Source: JAIRTY01 sp050257395
Lineage (GTDB): Bacteria; Actinomycetota; Actinomycetes; Streptosporangiales; Streptosporangiaceae
DNA: 19,778 bases
Direction: 5' to 3'
Assembly (NCBI GenBank): GCA_050257395.1
Contig: JBLMWU010000315.1
Location: 1-19,778, forward strand
Shown here: in pieces, positions 1 to 7,486 of the stretch
Layout of the letters: each line of letters starts with the position of its first letter
Numbering within the stretch: position 1 is the stretch's first letter
Translations under genes and position numbers: made by a program
Notes under the pieces: generated by a model
Databases searched by the model: none
Told to the model about the DNA's origin: nothing
What the model saw: the letters and a program-made list of their open reading frames with translations, nothing else

Positions 1-1
1 T

Positions 2-64
2 CAGCAGGAAGGACGCGTCATGCCACCGACCGCCGCCATCCTCGCGGCAGCGGGCTCCGGGTGA
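2..64 (+). CDS. possible C-terminal end of an upstream gene (partial)
   Basis: An open frame enters from the left edge and ends at the TGA at 62-64, giving about 20 residues ending in AAAGSG. The TGA overlaps the GTG start of the methyltransferase (GTGA at 61-64), a common arrangement for translationally coupled genes. The peptide is too short to identify. An ATG at 20 preceded by a GGAAGGA purine run could instead start a 14-codon leader peptide. Both readings are inference from position only. Confidence 0.3.
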   Translation, partial: QQEGRVMPPTAAILAAAGSG

Positions 65-1119
65 GCGCGCCCCCGCCCGGCCCGGCCGGCCGCGCCAGCA
101 GCGGCGCCGCCCGCGCCGCGGTCTTCCCGCGGCTGCGCTACATGGGCTCGAAGTACCGGCTGCTGCCGGAGCTGGCGGCCGTGTTCGCCGAGTTCGGCGG
201 CGGCAGCGCGCTGGACGCCTTCTCGGGCAGCGGGGTCGTCTCCTACCTGCTCAAGACCATGGGCTACCGGGTGACGGCCAACGACTTCCTCACCTTCCCG
301 GCCGTGATCGCCCGGGCCACGGTGGCCAACCAGGGGGTCACGCTGACGCCGGGCGACATCGACACGATCTGCGGGCCGGCCGCGGATGACCGCGACTTCA
401 TCCAGCGCACCTTCCGCGGGCTCTACTTCACCGGCGAGGACCTGCGGTTCCTCGACTCGGCGTGGTCGCACATCGACCGGCTGGCCGGGCACCGGCAGGC
501 GCTCGCGATCTCGGCGCTGGTGCTCGCGGCGGCGCGGCGGCAGCCGCGCGGGGTGTTCAGCGTCACCGGCCGGCGGTACGACGACGGGCGGCGCGACCTG
601 CGCCTGTCCCTGCGGGAGCATTTCCGGCTGCGGGCGGCCGACTACAACCGGGTGGTCTTCGACAGCGGGCAGCCGTGCCGCGCGGTGTCCGGGGACGTGT
701 TCGACCTGCCGCCGGGCCCCTGGGATGTGGTCTACCTCGACCCGCCATACGCGCCGCCCCGCGACGACAACTGCTACATCAAGCGGTACCACTTCCTGGA
801 GGGCCTGGCCGGGTACTGGCGCGGCCAGCACATCCTGGAGCACACCCGCACGAAGAAGCTGCCCAAGCGGTATACGCCGTTCTCCTACCGGCAGACCGCG
901 ACCGGTGCGCTGCGCCGCACCTTCGCGCAGTTCCGCGACACGCCCATCGTGCTGTCGTACTCCTCCAACGCGGTTCCTGGCGCCGCCGTCATCGAGGCGC
1001 TGCTGCGCGAGGTCAGGGCGCACGTGGAGGTGCGGCCCATCGAGCACCGCTACAGCTTCGGCACCCACCTGGCGGCCCGCCGCCGCACCGTGTCGGAGTA
1101 CCTGTTCATCGCCTGCTGA
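61..1119 (+). CDS. D12-class (Dam-like) N6-adenine DNA methyltransferase
   Basis: The 352-residue product should transfer a methyl group from S-adenosylmethionine to N6 of adenine in DNA. The motif order is that of the alpha (D12/Dam) class. RLRYMGSKYRLLPEL near residues 24-38 is motif X; DAFSGSG at 52-58 is the AdoMet-binding motif I; YLDPPY with DPPY at 227-230 is catalytic motif IV. The region between them should hold target recognition. The GTG at 61 is chosen because it overlaps the upstream stop as GTGA and keeps motif X complete; the ATG at 142 lies inside motif X and is too late. No restriction endonuclease is visible, so it is an orphan methylase or half of a modification/defence locus beyond the left edge. 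Target sequence unknown. Confidence 0.93.
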   Translation: MSAPPPGPAGRASSGAARAAVFPRLRYMGSKYRLLPELAAVFAEFGGGSALDAFSGSGVVSYLLKTMGYRVTANDFLTFPAVIARATVANQGVTLTPGDIDTICGPAADDRDFIQRTFRGLYFTGEDLRFLDSAWSHIDRLAGHRQALAISALVLAAARRQPRGVFSVTGRRYDDGRRDLRLSLREHFRLRAADYNRVVFDSGQPCRAVSGDVFDLPPGPWDVVYLDPPYAPPRDDNCYIKRYHFLEGLAGYWRGQHILEHTRTKKLPKRYTPFSYRQTATGALRRTFAQFRDTPIVLSYSSNAVPGAAVIEALLREVRAHVEVRPIEHRYSFGTHLAARRRTVSEYLFIAC

Positions 1120-1393
1120 CCGGGAGCCGGCGGTCGGCAGGCGGCGGGCGGGCGGCGCGCTGCCGCACCTGTGACCACAGCCGGCCCGGCACGCCCATGG
1201 GGCACACTTGGTCCGGTGACCTCTGCCAGCCGTCTGCCGTGCGCGGCGGGCGGCCGCCGGCCGGATCCGGCCTGCCGCCGCTCTCAGGCCTGTGCCCAGC
1301 GGGAACATCCCGGCGAGCGGGCAGCGTTGGCGCGAGAGACAGCGGGGAAGCACGGGGAGAGGAGCCGGGCGGGCGGGGGCCGGCCCGGGAATC

Positions 1394-1420
1394 CTCAGAG
1401 AGCATTCAGCTTGCGTCCAG
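1394..1420 (+). promoter_or_regulatory. three 11-bp-phased direct repeats: candidate response-regulator operator for the HtrA-like gene
   Basis: CTCAG (1394-1398), TTCAG (1405-1409) and TCCAG (1416-1420) are each separated by 6 bases, an exact 11-bp period, one helical turn. OmpR/PhoB-family response regulators bind tandem direct repeats of this kind, and htrA/pepD-type proteases in actinobacteria are known to be under envelope-stress two-component control (MprAB-like). A -10-like TACTAG at 1433-1438 lies 12 bp after the last repeat, fitting an activated promoter with no separate -35. The rest of the 1120-1529 gap shows nothing I can assign. The regulator's identity is inference. Confidence 0.45.
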
Positions 1421-1529
1421 GAACGTGCGGCTTACTAGGTGCGTACCTGGGCAGTGAAGGTATGGCTACTGTCCGGAGCAGGCACCGCAAGAAGCAACGT
1501 AGGCTACTTCCGGGGCGAGGGTGATACGA

Positions 1530-3368
1530 ATGCAGGACGGCCACGACGGCCACAGCAGCGGCGGGAACCAGCCAGAGCGGGGGGCTGGCGGCTGGTCACC
1601 GCTGCCGGGCGGGGACGTGACGGGCCAGCAGGATGAGCCCGCCAGCCCGGCCGGCGGGGAGCCGCCGGACCCGGCCGCCCGGGCGGGCGAGCCGTGGGCC
1701 ACCGAGCCGTGGGCCACGGAGCCCGGACCCGCGCAGCCAGCTCCCGGCGACCCCGGCACGGCGGCTGACGGCGGTTCCTGGGTGCCCGGGGCCGGCAGCG
1801 CCCAGCCGCCAGAGCCCGGCCAGTCCGCAAGCCCTGGCCCTGTCGGCCAGGACTGGCCGCCGCCCGGCAGCTTCGCGCCACCTGGCGGCTACGGGCAGCC
1901 GGGCGGGTACGCGCAGGCTGGCGGGTACGGCCAGGGCGGGTACAGGCAGGGCGGCTATGGCCAGCCCGGCGGGTACAGCCAGGGCGGTTACAGCCAAGGC
2001 GGTTACAGCCAAGGCGGTTACAGCCAGCCCGGCGGGTACGGCCAGGGCGGCCAGGGCGGCTGGCTGCCGCCCGGGTACGGCCCCGGCGGCTACGGCGGCG
2101 GGCCGCCACGGCGCGGCAGCGCCCGGTTCCTCGTCTACGGGCTGGTGGCGCTGATCGCCGCTGGCGCGGGCGCGGCCGCCGCGATATTCACCCTGCAGTC
2201 GGGCAGCACTCCCCCGTCCAACACCTCCGGCGTGTCGCCGCAGCAGGTGCCGGCTCCCGGCAGCGGACCCCGCAGCGGGGCCAGCAACACCTCCGCGATC
2301 AACGTGCACGCGGTGGCGAGCAAGGTGGAGCCCGGGGTCGTCGACATCACCTCCAAGCTCCACTACACCGGCCAGGTGTTCGAGGGCACCGGCATCGTGC
2401 TGTCCAAGTCCGGGCTGGTGCTGACCAACAACCACGTGGTCTCCGGCTCGACCAAGCTCAGCGTCACGCTGGTAGCCAACGGCCGCCAGTACCCGGCGAC
2501 CGTGGTCGGCACCGACGCCAAGGACGACGTCGCCCTGCTCAAGCTGCAGGGCGCCAGCGGCCTGCGGACCGTGCGGGTCGGCGACTCCAGCAAGGTCACG
2601 CTCGGGACCCCGGTGGTGGCGATCGGCAACGCGGGCGGCGCCGGCGGCCTGCCCACCGTCACCAGCGGCTCGATCACCGCGCTGGACCGGACCATCACCG
2701 CCAGCGACTCGGGCTCGAACACCAGCGAGACCCTGCACAACATGCTGCAGACCAACGCGCCCATCGCCGAAGGCGACTCCGGCGGCCCGCTGGCGAACGC
2801 GGCCGGCCAGGTGATCGGCATGGACACGGCCGCGAACACGCAGAGCCTCGGCGGGCCCGGCACCGACCAGGGGTTCGCGATCCCGATCGACCGGGCGCTG
2901 ACCATCGCCCGCCAGATGGCCGCCGGGCACGGCAGCGCCAGCATCCGGATCGGCCTGCCGCCGTTCATGGGCGTGGCGGTCGCCACCGTGCCGTCCGGCC
3001 AGACCGGCACCCCGCAGCAGCAGCTGCAGCAGCTGCGGCAGGTGGCCATGCGCTTCGGCGGCGGGGTGAACAGCACCGGCAGCTGCCTGTCCAACAACAC
3101 CGGCAACCCGGTGCCGAGCCGGATCGCCCCGGTCCACTCGGGCACCCTGATCGCCGGGGTGTTCTGCAACGCCCCGGCCCGCAACACCGGGCTCACCGGC
3201 GGTGACGTGATCACGGCGGTGAACGGGCACGCGGTGACCGCGCCGTCCTCGCTGACCAGCGCGCTGGCCAGCTACCACCCGGGCAACACGATCCAGGTCA
3301 CCTGGACCGACATCAACGGCAACCAGCACACCGGCTCGCTGAGGCTGATCGCGGGGCCCGCGAAGTAG
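1530..3368 (+). CDS. membrane-anchored HtrA/DegP-type serine protease with PDZ domain
   Basis: The 612-residue protein is a trypsin-like (S1C) protease acting outside the membrane on misfolded or signalling envelope proteins. Residues 1-~195 are acidic/Pro-rich then Gly-Gly-Tyr-Gln repeats, predicted cytoplasmic and disordered. A single membrane span starts at F200 (FLVYGLVALIAAGAGAAAA). The catalytic triad is visible: H302 in TNNHVV, D333 in KDDVALL and S417 in EGDSGGPL. A PDZ domain follows at about 510-612, with GLTGGDVITAVNGHAV as its core. The ATG at 1530 is preferred because GAGGG lies 8 bases upstream; the in-frame GTG at 1521 overlaps that ribosome site. Candidate control by the 11-bp repeats at 1394-1420. 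Convergent with dapE. Gene symbol withheld because actinomycetes carry several paralogues. Confidence 0.95.
   Translation: MQDGHDGHSSGGNQPERGAGGWSPLPGGDVTGQQDEPASPAGGEPPDPAARAGEPWATEPWATEPGPAQPAPGDPGTAADGGSWVPGAGSAQPPEPGQSASPGPVGQDWPPPGSFAPPGGYGQPGGYAQAGGYGQGGYRQGGYGQPGGYSQGGYSQGGYSQGGYSQPGGYGQGGQGGWLPPGYGPGGYGGGPPRRGSARFLVYGLVALIAAGAGAAAAIFTLQSGSTPPSNTSGVSPQQVPAPGSGPRSGASNTSAINVHAVASKVEPGVVDITSKLHYTGQVFEGTGIVLSKSGLVLTNNHVVSGSTKLSVTLVANGRQYPATVVGTDAKDDVALLKLQGASGLRTVRVGDSSKVTLGTPVVAIGNAGGAGGLPTVTSGSITALDRTITASDSGSNTSETLHNMLQTNAPIAEGDSGGPLANAAGQVIGMDTAANTQSLGGPGTDQGFAIPIDRALTIARQMAAGHGSASIRIGLPPFMGVAVATVPSGQTGTPQQQLQQLRQVAMRFGGGVNSTGSCLSNNTGNPVPSRIAPVHSGTLIAGVFCNAPARNTGLTGGDVITAVNGHAVTAPSSLTSALASYHPGNTIQVTWTDINGNQHTGSLRLIAGPAK
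1976..2020 (+). repeat. 15-bp tandem repeat within the protease tail
   Basis: Three consecutive 15-bp units (CAGCCARGGCGGTTA) encode the pentapeptide QGGYS; the second and third copies are identical. They sit inside a longer degenerate stretch (about 1879-2100) coding GGYGQ/GGYAQ/GGYSQ units. Near-identity at synonymous sites suggests recent copy-number change by slippage or recombination. Confidence 0.8.
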
Positions 3369-3385
3369 GTTCCGGGCACGGAAGG

Positions 3386-3419
3386 CGGGCCGGGCGCGGC
3401 AGGATGGGCGCCCGGCCCG
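3386..3419. terminator. strong hairpin between convergent protease and dapE genes
   Basis: A perfect 12-bp GC-rich inverted repeat (3386-3397 with 3408-3419, CGGGCCGGGCGC arm) encloses a 10-base loop. It begins 17 bases after the protease stop and 49 bases past the dapE stop on the other strand, so it may terminate both. There is no T-run on either side, which is usual for high-GC actinomycete terminators. Confidence 0.6.
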
Positions 3420-3468
3420 TCTCGTGCTGCGGCACCCGGCAGTCCCGGCCCGCCTGGCGCCGGGGCGG

Positions 3469-4527
3469 TCAGGCGGTCAGCCAGGCCGCCAGCCGCTGCT
3501 CGCAGCTGGCGATCTCGGCCACGTCCACGTGCTCGTCCCGGGTGTGCGCCAGCTCCGGGTCGCCCGGGCCGTAGTTGACGGCGGGCATCCCCAGCTCGGC
3601 GAACCGGGCCACGTCGGTCCAGCCCAGTTTGGCCCGCGCCTGCCCGCCCACCGCGGCGAGCAGCGCGGCAGCCGCGGGATGGGTGAGGCCAGGCCGGGCG
3701 CCGGCCGCCGCGTCCACGACCTCGACCTCCCAGCTGCCGAACACGGCCCGGACGTAGCCTGCCGCCTGCTCCAGCGAGCGGTCGGGCGCGAACCGGAAGT
3801 TCACCGTGACCACGCACTCGTCGGGGATCACGTTGCCCGCGACCCCGCCGCGGATGCCGACCGCGTTCAGCCCCTCGTGGTAGGTCAGCCCGTCCACGTC
3901 CGGCTCCCGGGGCTCGTAGCCGCGCAGCACGTCGATGATGCCGCCCGCCCCGTGGATGGCGTTGCGCCCGCGCCAGGCCCGGGCGCTGTGCGCCCGCTCG
4001 CCCCGCGCGGTGATCTCGGCCCGCAGCGTGCCCTGGCAGCCGCCCTCGATCACCGCCCCGGTGGGCTCCAGCAGCACCGCCAGGTCGCCCGCGAGCAGGT
4101 CCGGCGCCTTGCGGGACAGCCGCAGCAGCCCGTTGCGGTCCGCCTCGACCTCCTCGCAGTCGTAGAACACGTACGTCACGTCCCGGGCGGGCTCGGTGAG
4201 CTGCGCGGCCAGCCGCAGCTGGACCGCCACGCCGGACTTCATGTCACAGCTGCCGCAGCCGTACAGCACATTTTTCTCGGAACGAGAAGGCACGTTGCCG
4301 GCGATCGGCACGGTGTCGATGTGCCCCGCGAGGATCACCCGCTCGGGCCGCCCCAGGCTGGTCCGGGCGACCAGCGCATTGCCGTCCCGGTGCACGGTGA
4401 GGTGGGGAAGGCGCCGCAGCGCCGCCTCGATCGCGCCCGCCAGCGCCTCCTCGTCGCCGCTGACCGACGGCACGTCCACCAGCGCCGCGGTCAGGCTGGC
4501 CGCGTCCAGCGAAAGATCAAGGTCCAT
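3469..4527 (-). CDS. dapE: succinyl-diaminopimelate desuccinylase
   Basis: The 352-residue M20-family metallohydrolase removes succinate from N-succinyl-LL-2,6-diaminopimelate in the succinylase branch of lysine and peptidoglycan precursor synthesis, in the cytosol. The di-zinc site is readable: H69 and D71 in AGHIDT, bridging D95 in GSCDMKSG, catalytic E125 with E126 in DCEE, E154 in LLEPT, and H328 near the C-terminus (LAHTRDEHV). H180 (GERAHSARA) is the dimer-domain histidine typical of M20 enzymes. The ATG at 4527 is chosen because family homology begins there; a further in-frame start at 4578 would add 17 unconserved residues and reach into the palindrome. The ribosome site is weak (TAGGG). 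Other M20 amidases are possible but the whole-length match to actinobacterial DapE is good. Confidence 0.88.
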   Translation of the reverse strand: MDLDLSLDAASLTAALVDVPSVSGDEEALAGAIEAALRRLPHLTVHRDGNALVARTSLGRPERVILAGHIDTVPIAGNVPSRSEKNVLYGCGSCDMKSGVAVQLRLAAQLTEPARDVTYVFYDCEEVEADRNGLLRLSRKAPDLLAGDLAVLLEPTGAVIEGGCQGTLRAEITARGERAHSARAWRGRNAIHGAGGIIDVLRGYEPREPDVDGLTYHEGLNAVGIRGGVAGNVIPDECVVTVNFRFAPDRSLEQAAGYVRAVFGSWEVEVVDAAAGARPGLTHPAAAALLAAVGGQARAKLGWTDVARFAELGMPAVNYGPGDPELAHTRDEHVDVAEIASCEQRLAAWLTA

Positions 4528-4564
4528 GGGCAGCACCCTACGGGTGCCGTGAGATAACAGAGCT

Positions 4565-4726
4565 AGAGCACCCGGCAATAGGGCCGCCGGGGCTCGCGGG
4601 CCCCCGCATCCCGGCTGGCGGCGTTGTCGTCGTCGCCGATAGCTCCGCTATCGGCTCCTCCTCCGCCTTGCCATCCGGGCGCGGATGACCCGCTCCCTAT
4701 CCCGGCGCCCTATTGCCGGGCACTCT
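4565..4726. repeat. ~160-bp imperfect palindromic element (MITE- or REP-like)
   Basis: The ends 4565-4584 and 4707-4726 are inverted repeats matching at 18 of 20 positions (core CCCGGCAATAGGGC). At the exact centre (4635-4643 with 4647-4655) is a perfect 9-bp stem with a 3-base loop. Intermediate arms near 4597-4620 and 4671-4694 also pair imperfectly, so the whole segment is symmetric about 4645. It encodes no protein, occupies most of the 227-bp divergent gap between dapE and arcA, and has no obvious target-site duplication. It could fold as a long hairpin RNA or as a cruciform. Only one copy occurs in this window, so repetitiveness in the genome is inference. Confidence 0.6.
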
Positions 4727-4754
4727 TGTGCCCACACCGAACGGGGGCGACAGC

Positions 4755-5972
4755 ATGCTGGGGGTGCACTCGGAGGTCGGCCGCCTGCGCCAGGTGATCC
4801 TGCACCGGCCCGGCCTGGAGCTGAAGCGGCTGACCCCGGACAACGCTGCCGACCTGCTGTTCGACGACCTGCTCTGGGTGAGCGAGGCGCAGGCGGAGCA
4901 CGACGAGTTCGCCGCCGTGCTGCGCGGCCGCGGCGTGACCGTGCACTATTACGGCGACCTGCTGGCGCGGACCCTGGAGATCCCCGCCGCCCGCGACTAC
5001 GTCCTGGACCGGGTGCTCGACCAGCGGCTGCAGGGCCCGCTGGCCGCCGGGGTGCTCCGGGACGCGTTCAGCGGGCTGGATCCGGCCGCCCTGGCGAGCT
5101 TCCTGACCGGCGGGATCACCGCGGACGAGATGCGCGAGCTCACCCCGGAGCCCAAGAGCATCGCGTTCCACACGCTGGGCCGGGACGGGTTCGTGCTGGC
5201 ACCCCTGCCCAACCTGCTCTACCAGCGGGACACCTCCTGCTGGATCTACGGCGGGGTGGCGGTGAACGCGATGCGGCGGCCGGCCCGGATGCCGGAGACG
5301 ATCACCACCGCGGCGATCTACCGCTGGCACCCGATGTTCGCCGGGCTGAGCTTCGAGTCCTGGTACCACGGCGAGGAGGCGGGCCCGGCGACCATCGAGG
5401 GCGGCGACGTCCTGGTGCTCGGGAACGGGGCGGTGCTGGTGGGGATGGGCGAGCGGACCACGCCGCAGGCGGTGGAGATGCTGGCCTGCCGCCTGTTCGC
5501 GGCGGGCGCGGCCTCCTGCCTGGTGGCGATCCACATGCCGAAGCAGCGGGCGTTCATGCACCTCGACACGCTGCTGACCATGGTGGACTACGGCGTTTTC
5601 ACGAAATATGCGGGCATGGGGATGCTGGCCTCCTACACGGTGGAGCCGGGGGCCAGCGCCTACGAGCTCAAGGTCACCGACCATCCGCCGGAGGACATGC
5701 ACGCGGCCCTGGCGCACGCGCTGGGCCTGCCCGCCATCACCGTGCTCACCGCGGTGCAGGACGTGCACTCCGCCAAGCGCGAGCAGTGGGACGACGGCTG
5801 CAACGTGCTCGCGGTCGCGCCGGGCGTGGTCGTCGCCTACGAGCGCAACGTCACCACCAACGCCTACCTGCGCGACCACGGCGTCGAGGTGATCACCGTG
5901 CGCGGCAGCGAGCTGGGCCGGGGCCGCGGCGGGCCGCGCTGCATGAGCTGCCCGATCGAGCGCGCGCCCTGA
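4755..5972 (+). CDS. arcA: arginine deiminase
   Basis: The 405-residue cytosolic enzyme hydrolyses L-arginine to citrulline and ammonia. Active-site features of the guanidino-group-modifying family are all present: D159 in LYQRDTS, E215/D218 in IEGGDVLVLG, H269 in FMHLDT, and the catalytic C396 in PRCMSCP close to the C-terminus. A second cysteine, C399, gives CxxC where many deiminases have CMSMP. The ATG at 4755 has GGGGGCGA 5-12 bases upstream and begins the conserved MLGVHSEVGRLRQV start; an earlier in-frame start at 4713 would read through the palindrome end. The next gene, an MFS transporter, starts 10 bases downstream and is probably co-transcribed. No ornithine carbamoyltransferase or carbamate kinase is present in the window, so a complete ATP-generating arginine deiminase pathway is not shown here. 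Confidence 0.93.
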   Translation: MLGVHSEVGRLRQVILHRPGLELKRLTPDNAADLLFDDLLWVSEAQAEHDEFAAVLRGRGVTVHYYGDLLARTLEIPAARDYVLDRVLDQRLQGPLAAGVLRDAFSGLDPAALASFLTGGITADEMRELTPEPKSIAFHTLGRDGFVLAPLPNLLYQRDTSCWIYGGVAVNAMRRPARMPETITTAAIYRWHPMFAGLSFESWYHGEEAGPATIEGGDVLVLGNGAVLVGMGERTTPQAVEMLACRLFAAGAASCLVAIHMPKQRAFMHLDTLLTMVDYGVFTKYAGMGMLASYTVEPGASAYELKVTDHPPEDMHAALAHALGLPAITVLTAVQDVHSAKREQWDDGCNVLAVAPGVVVAYERNVTTNAYLRDHGVEVITVRGSELGRGRGGPRCMSCPIERAP

Positions 5973-5982
5973 GCCGGGCGCC

Positions 5983-7326
5983 GTGGACCCGGAACGAGCG
6001 CAGACCGCCCAGCTGTCCGCAGGCCCGCCGGGGGACCGGCGCACCGGGCTGCGGCGCACGTTCGCCGCGCTGGCCGTGCGGAACTTCCGGCTGTACTTCG
6101 CCGGGCAGGCGGTCAGTCTGGTCGGCACCTGGATGCAGTCGGTGGCGCAGGGCTGGCTGGTGCTCGAGCTCTCCCATTCCGGGACCGTGCTGGGCCTGGT
6201 GGTGGCGGCGCAGTTCCTGCCGGTGCTGCTGCTCGGCCCGTACGGCGGTCTGATCGCCGACCGGGTGAACAAGCGGACCCTGCTGCTGTGCACCCAGACC
6301 GTGCTGGGCACGCTGGCGCTGATCCTGGGCCTGCTCACGCTGACCCATGCCGTCCGGCTGTGGATGGTCTTCCTGCTGGCCGCCGCGCTCGGGACGGTCA
6401 ACGCCACCGACAACCCGACCCGGCAGACGTTCGTGCACGAGATGGTGGGTGCGGAGCGGCTGACCAACGCGGTCACCCTCAACACCGTGATGGTGAACGC
6501 CTCCCGGGCGGTGGGGCCCGCGGTGGCGGGCATCCTCATCGCCACGGCCGGCACCGCGGTCTGCTTCCTGGCGAACGCCGGCAGTTTTGCGGCGGTGCTG
6601 GTGGCACTCAGCCTGATCCGGACCGCCGACCTGTGCCAGGCGCCGCTGGTGGCCCGGGAGCCCGGCCAGCTGCGGGCCGGGTTCCGGTATGTGCGGCGCA
6701 CCCGCGCGCTGCTGATCCCGCTGCTCATGATGGCCCTGGTGGGCACGCTCGCCTACGAGTTCCAGGTGGTGCTGCCGCTGCTGGCCAGGATCAGCCTGCA
6801 CGGCGGCGCCACCACGTACGGGTTCCTGACCTCGGCGATGGGCGCGGGCGCCGTGGCGGGCGGGCTGGTGGTGGCCGGCCTGCCCCCGCCCGCCCCCCGG
6901 CGGCTGGCCGTGGCCGCGGCGGCGTTCGGCGTGGCCATCACCGCCGCCGCGCTGGTGCCCGGCTTTCCGGCCGAACTGGCCGCGCTGGCCTGCGTGGGCG
7001 CCTGCAGCACGGCGTTCCTGTCCACTGCGAACGCCACGCTGCAGCTGGCCAGCGAACCCCGGTTCCGCGGCCGGGTGATGGCCCTGTATTCGGTCACCTT
7101 CCTGGGCAGTACCCCAGTCGGCGGGCCGCTGGTAGGCCTGGTCGGGCAGTACCTGAACCCGCGCTACGCGCTCGGCCTGGGCGCCCTGGCCTGCTTGGCG
7201 GCGGCCGGCCTCGGCCTGGCCTTGCTGCGGCGCCCGGCCCCGGCGCAGCGGCTGGCAGCCAGCGGGCAGCCTGCGTCCGCAGAAGAACAAGTGATCCCGG
7301 GCGGCCCGCCAGAGCCGGGTTCCTGA
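5983..7326 (+). CDS. MFS transporter, MFS_3 (EntS-like) type, downstream of arcA
   Basis: The 447-residue protein has about 12 hydrophobic segments in the inner membrane. Signature sequences of the MFS_3 group are present: RNFRLYFAGQAVSLVGTWM at the first helix, a motif-A loop GGLIADRVNKR at about 88-98, the DNPTRQTF motif at 143-150, and GRVMALYSV in the C-terminal half. The family generally exports small molecules or siderophores. The GTG at 5983 lies 10 bases after the arcA stop; the ribosome site is poor, in line with coupling to arcA. Location suggests a role with arginine/citrulline or an unrelated efflux substrate; it is not an ArcD-type antiporter. Substrate unknown. Confidence 0.85.
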   Translation: MDPERAQTAQLSAGPPGDRRTGLRRTFAALAVRNFRLYFAGQAVSLVGTWMQSVAQGWLVLELSHSGTVLGLVVAAQFLPVLLLGPYGGLIADRVNKRTLLLCTQTVLGTLALILGLLTLTHAVRLWMVFLLAAALGTVNATDNPTRQTFVHEMVGAERLTNAVTLNTVMVNASRAVGPAVAGILIATAGTAVCFLANAGSFAAVLVALSLIRTADLCQAPLVAREPGQLRAGFRYVRRTRALLIPLLMMALVGTLAYEFQVVLPLLARISLHGGATTYGFLTSAMGAGAVAGGLVVAGLPPPAPRRLAVAAAAFGVAITAAALVPGFPAELAALACVGACSTAFLSTANATLQLASEPRFRGRVMALYSVTFLGSTPVGGPLVGLVGQYLNPRYALGLGALACLAAAGLGLALLRRPAPAQRLAASGQPASAEEQVIPGGPPEPGS

Positions 7327-7486
7327 TCCAGAGGGGACGCGACCCTGGCGGTCCTGACCCGGCGGGACGCGGCAGGGCCAGCGCCAGGCAGCCGGGCCCT
7401 TCCCGCCCTCGGCCCGCCTCTGGGCCCTTGCTGGGCGCGCGCTCACCTCCGGGGGCAGTCCACGCCCCTTTCCGGCTGATCGCCCG

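Noticed and set aside
1..1353. Long minus-strand open frame of about 450 codons opposite the methyltransferase
   Set aside because: Its product is Arg/Ala/Pro-rich without recognisable domains, and the opposite strand carries a clear methyltransferase; open antisense frames are expected at this GC content.
1596..3329. 577-codon minus-strand open frame opposite the protease
   Set aside because: It mirrors the protease's codon positions and has no domain-like sequence, while the plus strand has an intact catalytic triad.
4713..4754. Earlier in-frame arcA start at 4713
   Set aside because: It lies inside the palindrome's terminal repeat, lacks a ribosome site and precedes the conserved MLGVHSEV start by 14 unconserved residues.
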